Shown: piece after piece, positions 37,181 to 49,514 of the stretch
How the letters are laid out: every line of letters starts with the position of its first letter
Position numbering within the stretch: the stretch's first letter is position 1
Assembly: GCA_907165135.1 (NCBI GenBank)
Contig: OU015568.1
Span: 7,448,501 to 7,512,500 of the forward strand
Origin: Oikopleura dioica
Lineage: Eukaryota; Chordata; Appendicularia; Copelata; Oikopleuridae
Reading direction: 5' to 3'
Length of the DNA: 64,000 nt
Notes under the pieces: generated by a model
Seen by the model: only the letters and a program-made list of their open reading frames with translations
What the model was told of the DNA's origin: nothing
Databases searched by the model: none
Made by a program: the position numbers and the translations under genes

Positions 37181-37407
37181 CAATCTGAGTAGAAAACCTG
37201 AGTTGGGGTTCTAAAAGATAAAAATGAAAAGCCGCGTAGCGGCTTTTTTAACAAAGCCGCGAAGCGGCTTCGCGAGTTAAAATAATACAATGAGTTGGTA
37301 ACTTTGGCGGAGCCGCTTTGCGGCTTCGTTAAAAAAAAAAGCCGCTACGCGGCTTTTCATTTAAATCTTTTAGAAACCTGACTCTGGTTTTCTACACAGG
37401 TTGCCGA
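37181..37407. repeat. MITE copy 17
   Basis: Left arm AGAAAACCTGAGTTGGGG, both hairpins, right arm CTGACTCTGGTTTTCTACAC and end GGTTGCCGATG. Downstream of the single-pass protein gene. Confidence 0.88.
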
Positions 37408-37807
37408 TGACAGGTTTCCATTATATTCCTGCTAGAGTGGATAGAACTGTCCAATAAACGTCCCATCCTCGCGAATATTAAATGCATTTGCACTAAAGTT
37501 TAGTACTACCAAACACTCCCTCTCTTCTCCTTTGCTTAAATAATTCGCCCCCAAAGCCGGAGAGAACCAGCATCAGATTTTTTTTCTCAAAGCCACGAAA
37601 TAACATCTTTTCTCGCAGGTTGAAAACCGCACATGGGTAAGCACACGAATAATGGTTTCTTTTCAGTACCGCACTTTCTCGTTAAACATTTACAGACAGA
37701 GAGAATAGACAAGAGACTGAGATAATTTTTGATCTTCAGAGTTTTCCAATAGCGATTACGATTCCGGGTTTCTAAGAAAACATTCTTTACTGTAAGTTTC
37801 TCAAAAA

Positions 37808-37912
37808 TGGGCTCGAAAACCTGAGTAGAAAACCTGAGTCAGGGTCTGAAATATCTCAAATGAAAAGCCGCGTAGAGAAATTTCAGACCCTGACTCAGGT
37901 TTTCTACTCAGG
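37808..37912. repeat. MITE copy 18, short form
   Basis: 105 bp, arms AACCTGAGTCAGGGTCTGAA and complement, with one truncated hairpin stem (AAAAGCCGCGTAG). Confidence 0.87.
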
Positions 37913-38679
37913 ATAATTAATATTGCATTAATATCACCTTAAGGGAGTACCAAATATAAGTAAGTCTTGAACAATTTTACTTACTAAGTATGATAGAAAT
38001 TGGATTTCATGCGAATAAAAAAGTTTTATCCAAAAGTCATAAATTGAAGTTTTTTTTACCTTTTTTATAATTTCATTCATATAAAAACATTGAATAAAGT
38101 TAAAAATGAATAGTATACCCTGCAAATTATATAACAGCTTCGATGAAATCGAGTACCAAATATAAGTTTTTTTCACTATAGTCTTGAATAATTGAGTATT
38201 CAGCGGATTTAGCGTCCGCTAAATTAGATAATTGAACGGGGCTGTTCAGTGCCAGCGGCGATTATTTGTTGTCCCTTTAGTCGGATTTTTTCACGCTCGA
38301 GATTTATTCCTAAATAAATTATTTACTGGGAAAATAATACCAACTGTCCGTGGCTTTCTTTTGCGGCGCGGACTGACATTGCCCCCGGCGCATGTCCCAG
38401 TCGGGAGTCGCAAGGTGGCGTCGCCATTCAATTTTGGACCGAAGGGAAGAGCATCGTTACTGAATGTTTTTGGATTTTTTTTGAATTACAGAGACGCGTA
38501 AATACATAAAAAATGAAGATGATAAGAGTTAGATAACAAGAAAGAAAAAGAGGATCAAAATGGAATTTATTTTCAGGACCGGTGATAGAATATACATTTT
38601 CCTTGAGAAAGAACGGATCAACTTATTTTTAATTAATCAGAGTTTTTAATAAGTCTTTTTTGATTCAAAAAAGTGAAGA

Positions 38680-41600
38680 ATGAAAGATTCACCTGAAGAA
38701 AGCTCGTCTTTTTGGAGAAATGGTGTACAAAATAGAGATATCTTTTATTGGTCGAGTATTACGAAGAGATATATTCTTGCCTGGGCAACATGTAAGAAAC
38801 CAAATCCTGAGCTCGGCAAACTTTGTAGAAAATCTGAGTCAGGGTCTGAAAAATCTTTACTGAAAAGCCGCGCAGCGGCTTCTTCAAAAACAAAGCCGCA
38901 AAGTGGCTTTATAAAATTATCATTCGAATTCTTTTTTTTTTATTTTATTAAAATGATTAAAATTTTAATTTAAAAATAGATTTGAGTGATAATTTTGTGA
39001 AGCCACTTTGCGGTTTTGTTTTAAAAGAAGCCGCTGCGCGGCTTTTCATTAAAGATTTTTCAGACCCTGACTCAGGTTTTTACACAGGTTGCCGAACCCA
39101 GACCAAATCATTCTAGCTTTTTTTTAATAAATGTAGTTTATTCTTATTCAAAATATACAGAGGTTTGAAATAAGCCCCTCTGCATGTTCTTGATTGATAA
39201 TCGCGGTTGTTAAATTCATGAGCTGTCTGGTAATGAGACTACTTAAGGTATAGGATTTATGCTAACGTTTGCCATGCGCTGCAATTTGGGAGTGACGCTG
39301 ACGGAACTCACGAAGCCGAAGAATGTCACGGTCCCTGTCAGAGAAGTCGTTGTCGACGAGACGCTGCCTGATCCAGGCAATTTTAATAAAACATTCGCGA
39401 ATCGGGCTCTACTACTCTTTTTCATACATATAGAATCGCAGATGAGAAAAAAAAAAAGAAATCCGTTTGACTAATCAATTATTTCTACCTTTCTTTCGTC
39501 GAAAACAGAGGGTTGATTCTCTCATGTTTTCTTCGTAAAAGACCTATTTTAAATACAAGCTTTTTACAGTACTTATTTTTGACCTCCTCTCCTTTCCTGG
39601 AGTCCTGATCCTCAAAGGACAAAACAGAAACAAACACTTGTTTACGGCATCGTAAATTTATGCAAGGAAAACATGCTAGTCGTGTTTGAGGTCGACCCAG
39701 TAATGTGTCACTAACATGATAACAATAAAAGAGCCCGTGAAAAAGAAATTGATGAAAACATCAACACAGATGTGGTGGAAAAGGTAGCGGTGCTGAGTTG
39801 GGACCCGGAAATGATCGGCCTGGTGCACTCATCATTCTTCTGGGGATACATCCTTACGCAGATTCCCTCTGGCTACGCTGCTTCTATATTTCCTCCTTAC
39901 AAGTTAGTTTGCGTGTTTTCTAAAGTTTGAGTAATGAGTGAAAAGTTGAACTTTTTTTTGTTAACTTCTCATGCATTCCAAGCCCCTCCTAAGTCGTAAG
40001 GAACAGTAACATTCCTCAGACAAGCAATTTCATTTTGAAAACTTTTGTAAAAAGGGTAAGTGCTGTCCTGGGAAAAGCCAAAAGCGGACTTAGCAGATGG
40101 GACTTAGCCGCCGCGTCGGAGGACGCAATTCGCGGCGCAATTATGATTCTAAAGATGCCTGTCGAGGGAATCGTCGCAGCGCTTATCCGAGGGATTAATA
40201 GATGTTTATAGACAATTTCATGTCGATAAACAATACCTACAGATCTGAAGACGTTTTTCTTCAGTATGAAATCATTGCGACTTATATTGTCAGACTCTGA
40301 GCTCGGCAACCTTTGTAGAAAACCTGACTCAGGGTCTAAAGAGTTCTTAAATTGAGTGGAAAGGTAATTTTGCGAAGCCGCTTCGCGGCTTCGTTTTAAA
40401 AAAAGCCGCTACGCGGCTTTTCATTTTAGCCTTTTAGACCCTGACTCAGGTTTTCTACGCTGTTTGCCGAGCGGATTTTTTCACAAAAATTTGTAAATTA
40501 TGGTTTTTAGATTATTTACACTGTCGATCATCATCTCAACTTCGATGAACATCTTCCTCCCGATCGCAATTAGAAACGAAAACTTCGGCGGTACAATTTT
40601 TCTGCGAATTATTCAAGGCCTAGCGGAGGGAATGTTGTATCCTTGTTGTCATGGAATCTGGGCGAAGTGGGCGCCTCCTTTAGAACGTTCAAGATTAGCC
40701 ACAATTTCCTTTTCGGGCTCTTACGCAGGCACGCGAGTTCAAATAAACCCTTTTTCTTGCCATAATAATTGTTTTTGAACTTGGAAAGGGCCCGTTCTTG
40801 GCTACGCGCTGGGTGGATATTTGATCGACAACTATGGCGCGTTCGGTCTTCTGTCGCCATTTTACTTCTGCTCTTTTCTCAATGTAATATGGATAGGTGC
40901 GTTTTAAAGCCAGAGCTACTGAAGCATGTGACGTGCTCTGCGGTTCTCAATCCTGTTTTCAGTGACGTTCTGTCTTTTGGCCCACGACTCACCGAGGAGC
41001 CATCCCACCATCCTTCAAGAAGAGCGCGATTATATCGAAAAATCACTCGATGAAAAACAAACATTTGCAATCAAATCGGTAATCAAGGAATTTTTGATCA
41101 AAGCTTAATTTCTGTAGTTTTGGAATACGCCGTGGAAAAAGTTCTTCACCTCGCTGCCTGTTTGGGCGATTATCGTCGCCAATTTCTGCCGATCGTGGAC
41201 GTTTTACATGTTGATCATTTCCCAATCTCGCTTTTTGGAGGATGTTCTAAATTTGGGTACGTTCTAAGGCTCAGAATCTGAGCTAGCTGCCTGTGAGCTA
41301 AGCAACCTGTGTAGAAAACCTGAGTCAGGGTCTGAGAGATTTTGAATGAAAAGCCGCGTAGCGGCTTTTTTTAAACGAAGCCGCAAAGCGGCTTCGCCGA
41401 ATTTTGAAAATATAAATGAATGAAAATTTTGCGAAGCCGCGCCGCGGCTTCGTTTTTAAAAAAGCCGCTACGCGGCTTTTCATCAAATCTCACCAGCAGA
41501 TCTATCAGACCCCGAGTCAGGTTTTCAATTTTTTATCATCTTTTTTTATTCTATTCTCGATTTTAAGACGCTTCGCAAGCTGGAGTTGTTGGTGCAATTC

Positions 41601-42958
41601 CTCATCTAGTCATGGCATTTATCGTCCCTGTAGGAGGCTGGCTAGCGGACAATCTAAGGCGGAAGAAAATTCTATCGCCAACGAATGTGAGAAAAGTGAT
41701 GAATTGCGGAGGATTCGGAACCGAGGCGTTTTTCTTGCTGGTTCTAAGGGAAGGTTAAGAACATTTATTTTGGCGGATTTCCTAATCCCTCGATTCTGAG
41801 TTCGATGATTTCGAATTGTTTTGGCTAAAAATGATAACCTCCTCGAAAAGCTATACAAAGACGAAAATAGACAATGTCATGGCGCTGATTATAGCTGTTG
41901 GAGCGTCTGGTTTCGCCATTTCCGGCTTTAACGTTAACCATTTGGATATTGCGCCACGTTATGCCTCCATTTTGATGGGAATTACCAACTCCTGCGGAAC
42001 GTTAAGTGGCATCCTCGTTTCTATTGTTTCCGGAGCGCTGACGAAAGATACTGTGAGTGCCACTGAGGCGAACTAAAGATCGTTTTCGAGCTCGGATGAT
42101 AGTGATTAAGCCGTTTCTTTTTGGATTAAGAACCACTTAAAAAATATTTTAAGAGCTCGGCTTCCTTCGTAGAAAACCTGAGTCAGGGTCTGGAAGATAT
42201 CAAACGAAAAGCCGCATCGCGGCTTTTTTAAAAACGAAGCCGCAAAGCGGCTTCGCTAGAACTTGAAACTTGAGTCGAAAAGTAATTTTGAGAAGCCGCT
42301 CAGCGGCTTCGTTTAAAAAAAAGCCGCTATGCGGCTTTTCGTTTGAGATCTTCCAGACCCTGACTCAGGTTTTCCAGAGGAAATTGATGATGTTTCTGAA
42401 AGTTCCAAAAACTATCTTTTTGTTGATCATTATTGACAATAATTTATTGTATTTAGCGCGTCGAAGACACTGCCGACGCCCGCGAAGCCTGGCGAGACGT
42501 CTTTGTCCTAGCAGCTTGTGTTCATATCTTCGGCGTTGTATTTTATGGTACTTGCGGGATTAGACAAACTTCTCTTTTGCTCATTAAAATTTCAAGGATT
42601 CTTTGCATCTGCTGAGAAACAGTACTGGGCTGAGCCGCATGAAGATATGATCAGACTTTATGATGAAGATACTGGCTTCGGAGGTGAAGATAATGAAGGA
42701 ATAGTTCGAAATTAAGGGTATACTAGCAGAAAAAATTTAAGAAGAAAATTGAAATCATAGAGGAAAATTGAATATTTTTCGAACTGGAATAAAGGACTCG
42801 GGGGATATGGCGCTATCGGCGAGGTAATCGAAGGGCATTTAATCTTTTAAAACAATTTAATTTTTAATAAGGTGAACACAGATCTCGTACAGCCTCCTGC
42901 CACTGCCGCAAATGGACAAAGCACTCTTGAGAAAGATGGCTATCAAGCAGTCGACTGA
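38680..42958 (+). CDS. SLC17A6/7/8: vesicular glutamate transporter (SLC17 family)
   Basis: Loads glutamate into synaptic vesicles using membrane potential. Exons: 38680-38791, 39248-39376, 39734-39902, 40511-40728, 40789-40896, 40973-41078, 41118-41256, 41568-41753, 41871-42052, 42457-42547, 42597-42703, 42795-42823 and 42872-42958. VGLUT signatures: [92 protein letters not shown] and [11 protein letters not shown], then a soluble tail ending YQAVD. The match to VGLUT is closer than to sialin or NPT. Two introns use GC-AG (39377-39733, 40729-40788), because GT alternatives break phase or add residues. Four introns hold MITE copies 19-22. Confidence 0.92.
38807..39101. repeat. MITE copy 19 (VGLUT intron 1)
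   Basis: Complete, CTGAGCTCGGCAAAC to GTTGCCGAACCCAG. ACCAAATC repeats exactly on both sides (38799-38806 and 39102-39109), an 8-bp target duplication. Begins 15 bp after the GT donor. Confidence 0.93.
40297..40472. repeat. MITE copy 20 (VGLUT intron 3)
   Basis: Left end CTGAGCTCGGCAACC, both arms and a right-side hairpin pair. The left hairpins are deleted. Confidence 0.88.
41294..41527. repeat. MITE copy 21 (VGLUT intron 7)
   Basis: Left end GCTAAGCAACCTGTGTAGAA, both hairpins, right arm CAGACCCCGAGTCAGG. The right terminus is lost. Confidence 0.88.
42152..42380. repeat. MITE copy 22 (VGLUT intron 9)
   Basis: AGAGCTCGGCTTCC on the left, both arms and both hairpins. The right terminus is cut after CAGGTTTTCC. 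Confidence 0.88.
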
Positions 42959-43231
42959 GCTACTACTTCTTTTCTGTCGACATTATGACTGTAGAATTTT
43001 TTTATTTAAATTATTACCAACGCGCGTCAGCAAGAAAATAAACTATTTATCCACAAAAAATATCTTTCCTATTTTTAAAATGAGCAATAAGTCGCTTTTC
43101 TTACCGGAAGTAGGGAAATAATTGCAAAAATAAAAATCATTAATTAGGTTCAAAAGTCTTAGTAAAGCATCGTTTGATTGAAATAAAATGGTAGAGAGTT
43201 TCGATAAGCGAAGAAAAATGTGTATTTTCAG

Positions 43232-44398
43232 GCAATTGAAGGTGAGGATCTTTCAAAAACGGCACTTCATGTCAAGAAAGCACTTGTAAGAGCCAAGCAA
43301 AAATATGGACAACCGTTTATTGCAGCAATCGCTGTTATTATTCATGGTGATATATAATCGGAATTCTCGTAATTATACCAGTTGCAGAGGTATCTCCTGG
43401 CATGGCGAAATACTTGAGAGAAGCAGAGAGAGTCGGATGGAAAGACGTTCCCGTCGATTTTGGAGACCTTGTTCAAAAGCTTCAGGAGAAGTATATGCAA
43501 ACAATAAGAAAAAGATCGAAAATGAACGACTTTATGAAAGTCAAATTGCAGGAAAAATATGAGACGGTATCAAGAAGGATTGATGAGGCAGTATTTAGAA
43601 CTGACGACTTTCAAGTTTTCTTTGAACGGCCAGGTTTCTGCCCTAGGTACTGATCTTTCAAGGCAAAATCCGAGTTGAATCCTAAAAAGACAAAAAAGGA
43701 ACTCGAGGAAATTCTGACTGCCGACGACGTGGATTTCGTCGGAAATTATATTGAAGGAGTTCTCGGTCAAAAGGTAGGGTTTTAGTCTTCTTTTTAGTTC
43801 TTGATTGACGAGAATATCAATATTTTCAGGAAAGTGGAAGTCAAGATATTTCAAAATCCGCACTTGCTGTTACGAAATCCCTTCATAGAGCGAAAGCAAA
43901 ATTTGGGAATGAGTTTACTGAAACCATCGCGGCGATTCTTCACGGTAATGTTCTTATTGGAAGGTTTGTCTTATTATCAAATCCAGCAATATCTCCTGCT
44001 ACTGCGAAATACTTGAGACAAGCAGAAGGAAACAAATGGCGGGACGTAACGCGCCCTCAGTTCGATTTTGATAATTACGATCAAAACAATCAAAACTACG
44101 AAAAAGCAGTTACAGAAATGCAAGAACCTGTCAAAGCTAAACTGCAAGAAAAATACGCGCACGCATCAAGAGTGATTGATGAGGCTGTGGATGAAACTGG
44201 TGACTTTCAAGTCTTCTATGAAAAGCTAGGTTTCAAAAGATCTTCACGGCATAAAAATTATTCAAAATCGTGCTTTTGAATCCTGAAAAGATAAAGCACG
44301 AACTCGAGTCAATTCTGACCGCCGACGACGTTGATTTCGTCAAGCATTATGTTGAGGGAGTTCTTGGTCCTGAGGTCGAGCTTTCACTTTATCGATGA
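43232..44398 (+). CDS. protein of two tandem ~150-aa modules, family unknown
   Basis: Module 1 (43232 to about 43774) and module 2 (43829-44398) share order and wording: DLSKTALHVKKAL / DISKSALAVTKSL, VSPGMAKYLREAE / ISPATAKYLRQAE, VKLQEKYETVSRRIDEAV / VKAKLQEKYAHASRVIDEAV, DDFQVFFE / GDFQVFYE, and EEILTADDVDFVGNYIEGVL / ESILTADDVDFVKHYVEGVL. Both modules have introns at the same positions, so this is a genomic tandem duplication. The third intron of each module begins GGTTTC and only a phase-0 GG donor keeps the frame. Helical and charged, no TM or signal. I found no convincing start codon before 43232, so a first exon is missing. It lies 273 bp after VGLUT on the same strand. Confidence 0.7.
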
Positions 44399-44829
44399 TT
44401 TTCAGTCTTCATTTAAGTTTTTGATTGATGAATATTTATGATCTTCGAACTCTGCCAATAAAGAATCAATCCTTGTTGTCTCCAACAAAATTTGTCGGGT
44501 TGAAATATCAATACGGTATTGAGATGCCATGAGATCCACGTTGAGCTTTAGAAATGTTGTTTTGAATAATTCTATAAACTCTGAAAACAAAATCTGAATA
44601 ATTAAACGCTCCATGCGATGAGTCTCGGCTGTGGAGATTCATGTAAGAAAATATTTTTCGACACGGTTTTTCGTTGATTTTAACAAGGAATGGATTACAC
44701 ATTGGAGCAGCTCAAAGATTTGACAAGAGAATTAGAGATTCATGGAGCGGCTCAGGAGCGGTTTTCGAAATCATCGTTCACTCTTTCATTCTTTCTGACT
44801 TCAAAAGAAGCTAGAATTTTTTGATAAAA
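44399..44829. other. intergenic, no gene seen
   Basis: 431 bp between the two-module gene and the coiled-coil gene. AT-rich, stops in all frames, no MITE. A TATA box was not identified. Confidence 0.5.
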
Positions 44830-46147
44830 ATGGATGCGAGAATGAGAGCTATGCAAAAGGCCAAGCTTTTGGCCAAACGTAAGAGGGCCAAAGCAGAGAA
44901 AGTAGAGAAAGAAAACAGGTAAAGAATCAAGTTAAAGCTCAAAATACTAGAATATCTCGATAGTAAACCAAAGAATGAAGCGTCATCGCCATTGGGGGAG
45001 TCCCCAAAGAGCAAGCGGCAAATTTCGATGGTGCCCGAAATGCTCTCTAAATTTAAAAATCTCCACGGACAAGATGAATTCGAAAACTGGACGCAGGAAG
45101 ATGTCATTTTCGACCTTCTCGGTCAAATGTCCAAGAATGAGGAGCAGGTCAAGGCGGAAATAGAAGGCTTTCAGGACGATTTCATCGACGTCGCAAACAA
45201 GTTTCAAGTTTCTTCGCAAAAACTTGGAGGGCTTTCGAAAGAGCTGCAGCTTGAGGAGGCGAGGATGCTCAGAGAGCATCAGAGATTTCAGCGCGTAAAA
45301 GTGCTGAATGCTGAGATTCGACGGGAGAAGGAAAAGCTCGAGCAAAAGAGAGGAGAGATGATCAAATATCTACAGGAGCAGAGGCAGCGACTCAATCTTC
45401 TGAAGGACAAACAAGCTGAAGTCGATATCAAGAGAAAAGATATTCAAAAGGTAAGTGCAAAAGGTTGTAGTTTATTATTTCATAAAAAGAGGATTCTTGA
45501 AAGAAAATTAATTGGTGTTTTCATATTGCTTTTTCTTCACCGACTATGCATACAGTATGCAGCAAACTTTCACCGACTATATAAAGATAAGTGTATTGAA
45601 TCATTTAAAAATTATATCATATTATTTATATCATATAAATTATATGGGTTTTGGATTTTTTCGTCATTTTATGACATTGTGTCCCCAAAAGAGGGCGCAA
45701 CACTGCACTAGTTCTCAGTGGGAACTCAGTATAACTTGGTTCGATTCAATGTTACTTTAACTGATTGGCATCAATCATGATCGATAATGCACTAACGATA
45801 CTACCTTCTTTTAGAAACTATTCGAAGCAAGAACCCGTCATACCAACGAACGATTCATTTCTACATCGAAGGTCAAGAACTTTTTGAGGGAAGGGGAAGT
45901 ACTCAACGACGAGAACAACCGTCTTCTTGAGAAGGTATCAAAATTTACCTCACAGAAATTTATCTTATTTCAGATGAACGAGCTAAAAGCAGACTATGAA
46001 CTCGCATCAAATGCATTTCTCGACGACTTGAAGGTATTTTTTGAGCAAGACAAGCTTTCTAGTTCTTTTCTAGCAAAACTCGAGCTTCATTCGATCTCTA
46101 CGAGACAAACTCAGAGCCATACAGGAACTGGTTCATCTTGACTACTG
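44830..46147 (+). CDS. coiled-coil protein, possibly axonemal
   Basis: Five exons in phase: 44830-44918, 44964-45450, 45815-45934, 45974-46033 and 46074-46147. The N-terminus MDARMRAMQKAKLLAKRKRA is strongly basic. The middle (ENWTQEDVIFDLLGQMSKNE, then a long Glu/Lys/Arg-rich heptad stretch with LNAEIRREKEKLEQKRGEM) predicts an extended coiled coil. The C-terminus is IQELVHLDY. No signal or TM. I could not name the family with confidence. The head-to-tail position 267 bp before CFAP58 and the similar coiled-coil character suggest a ciliary or flagellar role, which is inference. The intron at 45451-45814 is long (364 bp). Confidence 0.72.
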
Positions 46148-46414
46148 AAAACATCGATGAGAAAAATTTCAAGGAACCACTTTCAGGCAACTGAAAGCGA
46201 AAAACCAGCAATTTTGAAGCGATAAGAAGTTGCGAAGAAAAATAATTTATACTGTAACATCTGTACTTGAATAAACGTCTCTTCAGATAAAAATTCAAAA
46301 TACTATGAAGAAGATAGAAAAAATCTCCAAAAATGAAAAACAGCTCTAGAACATCATCTCTAGAACACGTCGTAAAATCAGGTTTATTTACAGTCATTCG
46401 CCAGTTTGTTAAAA

Positions 46415-49400
46415 ATGAGCGAAAAGACCGGAGACTCCGATCTCGTGCAGCTTGAGAAGGATTTCCAGGTAAGTTCTCGCCGCTCTCGTTCAGAATTTGA
46501 TTTTAAAATTACAGGAGGTGATCAATGAGCTCGCAGGAGAGCCGGCCCTTGAAAAATTCAAGGCCGAATTTGAAAAAGTGCACAATGCGCTGATTGAGGC
46601 CAATTTGTCTAACACCAAACTAGCAGCAAAGGAAGGGGTTAACCTTATCATCCTATCTACTTTAGTTTAAGTTTAAGCATTAATTTTTATTAAAATTTTG
46701 ATCAAAAACGAAACCCGCAAAAAGTGCCGCGAGCTCAACGCCGAGATCGTCTCCAACTCGACCAAGGTCTCTGAAGCGCTCAAGATCGGCGAGGATGATC
46801 AGTCCAGCATCTCGCAGCTCCAGTCCGAGCTGGAGAAGGCCTGGGTCATGCTCGACGCGTCGAATGAAAAGGAGAACCGAGCGCGAGAAACGATCAAAGC
46901 GCTCAAGATCGAGGTCGAGAACCTGACCAAGCTGGTTGAGAACAACACTGGTAAGGATTCCTCAAAGGGTTCATCATAACAAGGTGTGTTCTAGAGACTG
47001 TGGTGGGTCATGACAGCTCGATGAAAGAAATTATGCGCCAGAAACAAGAGCTCAAGGACGAACGAGACGCGCTCGTGAAAGAGTGCGACGAGCATCGAGC
47101 CGAGCTTGAGAAGAATACGGAACGCATTATTTCTGTAAGTTTACTCTTCCTTGATCTCTAATCTCATCTTTTTCCTAGCTCGAGGATCAGACCGCCCGCG
47201 CAACAAACGACATCGCCGAGCTGAAACAAGACATTCAGTTCAAAACCAACGACGCCGCCAAAGCCCTCCGAGCAAAGGAGAAGCTCGAGAAGGAGATCTC
47301 TGTCGTCGCTACAGCCCGCGCTGCATCCGAGCTCGAAGCGAAGAAACTCTCGGATCAGCTCGCGAAAAAGAAGGCTGAGCACGATGCTGTGGTCGAGAAA
47401 ACTCGCGCCGTTCGGATTGCTGCCGATCGAGCGCAAAAGGATATCAAAAATCTTGACCACAAGCTTCAAAAGACGAACGAAGAACTTTTGGTAAGGCGAT
47501 TCTCTCTCCATATTGGTCGATTTATTATCATTTTAGAAACAACAAGAGGTCACTGGCAAGTTGGGTGGCGAAAAAACTGAGCTTTTGTGCGAGTTGCGCA
47601 TCAGGGAGGATGAAATCTCAACATTAAAAAATGAAATTAATCGAAATAACAAAATTATGGAGAAGCTCAAGGTCAAGGTAGGCGGTTTCTTCCTTGATTC
47701 CGATGTTAAAATTGTCTTTTAGCTTCAAAAATCCGAAAGCGACCGAATTGAACTGGACAAAAAACGCGACGACCTGAAAGGCAAGGCAGCTGCGCTCGAG
47801 CGAGACCGAGACATTGCCGTCAAGCTGGCCGAAGTGGACAAGAAGCAGATTGAAGAATTGGCGCGCGAACGCGACATTCTCGATAATAACCTGCTCAAGG
47901 CCGCTTCTGCCACTGCTGCTCAAGTTGAAGCCGTCAAGCTCCATGTGTCGCACAAGAAGAATCTTGAATGCGAGATTGCTTCGTACAGAGAAGAGTCCAC
48001 TAAGCAGCGAAAGATTATCTTCCAGCTCGAAAAAGGTACCCGCCAAAATCCAAATATATTTTCTAATTCCAATTTCCCTAGAGCGAGAAAAATACATCAC
48101 GAGCACAATGGAATTGAACGTGAAAATCAACGAGCTGAGCAAGGACATGCGAATCTCAAAGCTGGAGCTGTTCGACTATCAGAAGCAGATCGCCGAGTAC
48201 GAGGCGCGACTGAAGCAGCAGCAGAGCATGAATGATACCGTACGCGCGGATCGCAATCTTTACTTGAAGAACTTGACCGACAGTCAGGAAGAAATCAACG
48301 AGCTCAGGAAAAAGATCAAAATCATGACGTACCAAGTGGACCAGTTCAAGGACGAAATCTCCAACAAGGAAGCCAGTCTCGTCAAAGTGAATCTTGAGCA
48401 CGCCCGAATCGAGAAGGAAAAGGAAGCTCTTCGGGCGGATATCCAGCGATTGAAGAACAACGCTGGAGACTCCGATCGACAACTAGAGTCGATGGAGAAG
48501 CAGATTTCAAATCTGCAGCAGATCATTCGCGAGGCCGAAGTCGAGCGACAGGGTCAACAGAAAACGCTGGAAAAAGTGTTGACCGAGCGAGATCTTCTTG
48601 GAACACAGCTTGTCCGGCGAAATGACGAACTCGCTCTTCTCCACGAAAAAACAAAGCTCCAGACGAGCGAGGCGATCAAGGGAGAACAGCACTACAAAAT
48701 GCGGCTGGACGACATTCGAATTTTAAAGACCGAACTCGCCGAAATTCGACGCGAGAAGAAACTGCTCAAGAAGAACTTGAACAGCGCCGAGCACACGCAA
48801 CGCGAAGTTCACAAGCTCTCCAGCGAGCTCATCCGCGAAAAGACCAGATGCAGAGCGCTGGAAGAAGAGCTCGAGAATCCGATGAACATCCATCGATGGC
48901 GACGACTCGAAGGCGCAGATCCATCAACTTACGAGCTTATCCAGCAAGTGCACGCGCTTCAGAAGCGACTGATCGAGAAGACCGCCGAAATCGTCCAGAA
49001 AGAGTTCAAGATCAAGGAGAAAGAAGCTTGCTACGTCGAGTTGCGAGAGATCCTCGCGCGACAGCCAGGACCTGAAGCAGCTGAGCAACTGGCCGAGTAC
49101 CAGCGATGCATGAGAAACAAGACAAAACAGCTCAAACGACTCGTTGCTGAACTCAACGTTGCGGAAATGTCGATGTCAGAGCAAGAGACTGAAATTGGCA
49201 GAATTTCCAATGAACTCAAGGTAAATGGCCCTCATTAATTTCAGATCATAATTCTGTATTTTTTAGGAAGTGAAGCAAAAGTACCTGGAAATGAAAAAGA
49301 ACGAAGCTCTCGCCCGCAATCAACGTCACATTCCCGCTGGAAAGCCACCAAAGCCAAATACAGAGCCAAAATTGCGCTTTGCAGGCGGCGGATTCAATTT

Positions 49401-49461
49401 GAAGCAGGCCAATGCTCTCCAGAAAAATGTATTATCTGCAAGTGTTACTAATTTCTCATAA
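46415..49461 (+). CDS. CFAP58: cilia- and flagella-associated protein 58 (CCDC147)
   Basis: A long coiled-coil protein of motile cilia and sperm flagella. Starts MSEKTGDSDLVQLEKDFQEV, and conserved landmarks run the whole length: AKCRELNAEIVSNSTKV, KALKIEVENLTKLVE, RERDILDNNLLKA-type ARERDILDNNLLKAAS, RKIIFQLEKEREKYI, VRADRNLYLKNL, TQLVRRNDELALLHEK, TRCRALEEELENPMNIHRWR, LARQPGPEAAEQL, and the glycine tail RFAGGGF. About 860 aa, as in vertebrates. Introns are short, and the big exon 48082-49219 is intron-free. The second intron can be GT-AG (adding Glu-Gly before CRELNAEI) or GA-AG (exact fit to the family). The stop overlaps an AATAAA at 49461. Confidence 0.93.
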
Positions 49462-49514
49462 ATAAATTATATTCTATTTTATCATCTCCAGGGCGTTTAC
49501 TTTTTATTTGACAG

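Larger units (their letters stand above)
37133..38679. other. intergenic with two MITE copies
   Basis: No supported gene. It contains MITE copies 17 and 18 and, at 37930-38180, an AT-rich segment in which CAAATATAAGTAAGTCTTGA and a similar string recur about 200 bp apart in near-inverted context. The frame at 38232-38501 has no splice or homology support. Confidence 0.5.

Noticed and set aside
38232-38501. 89-aa plus-strand frame
   Set aside because: No conserved wording, no acceptor or donor fit to VGLUT, and the VGLUT first exon with ATG is at 38680.
40729-40740. GT donor 11 bp downstream in the VGLUT exon (GAG|GTTCAA)
   Set aside because: It would insert two residues (TR) into SYAGPVLG, whereas the GC donor gives exact spacing to vertebrate VGLUTs; kept as a lesser alternative.
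47624-48148. 174-aa minus-strand frame
   Set aside because: Antisense of the CFAP58 coiled coil; Leu/Phe-rich as expected from reversed Glu/Lys codons.
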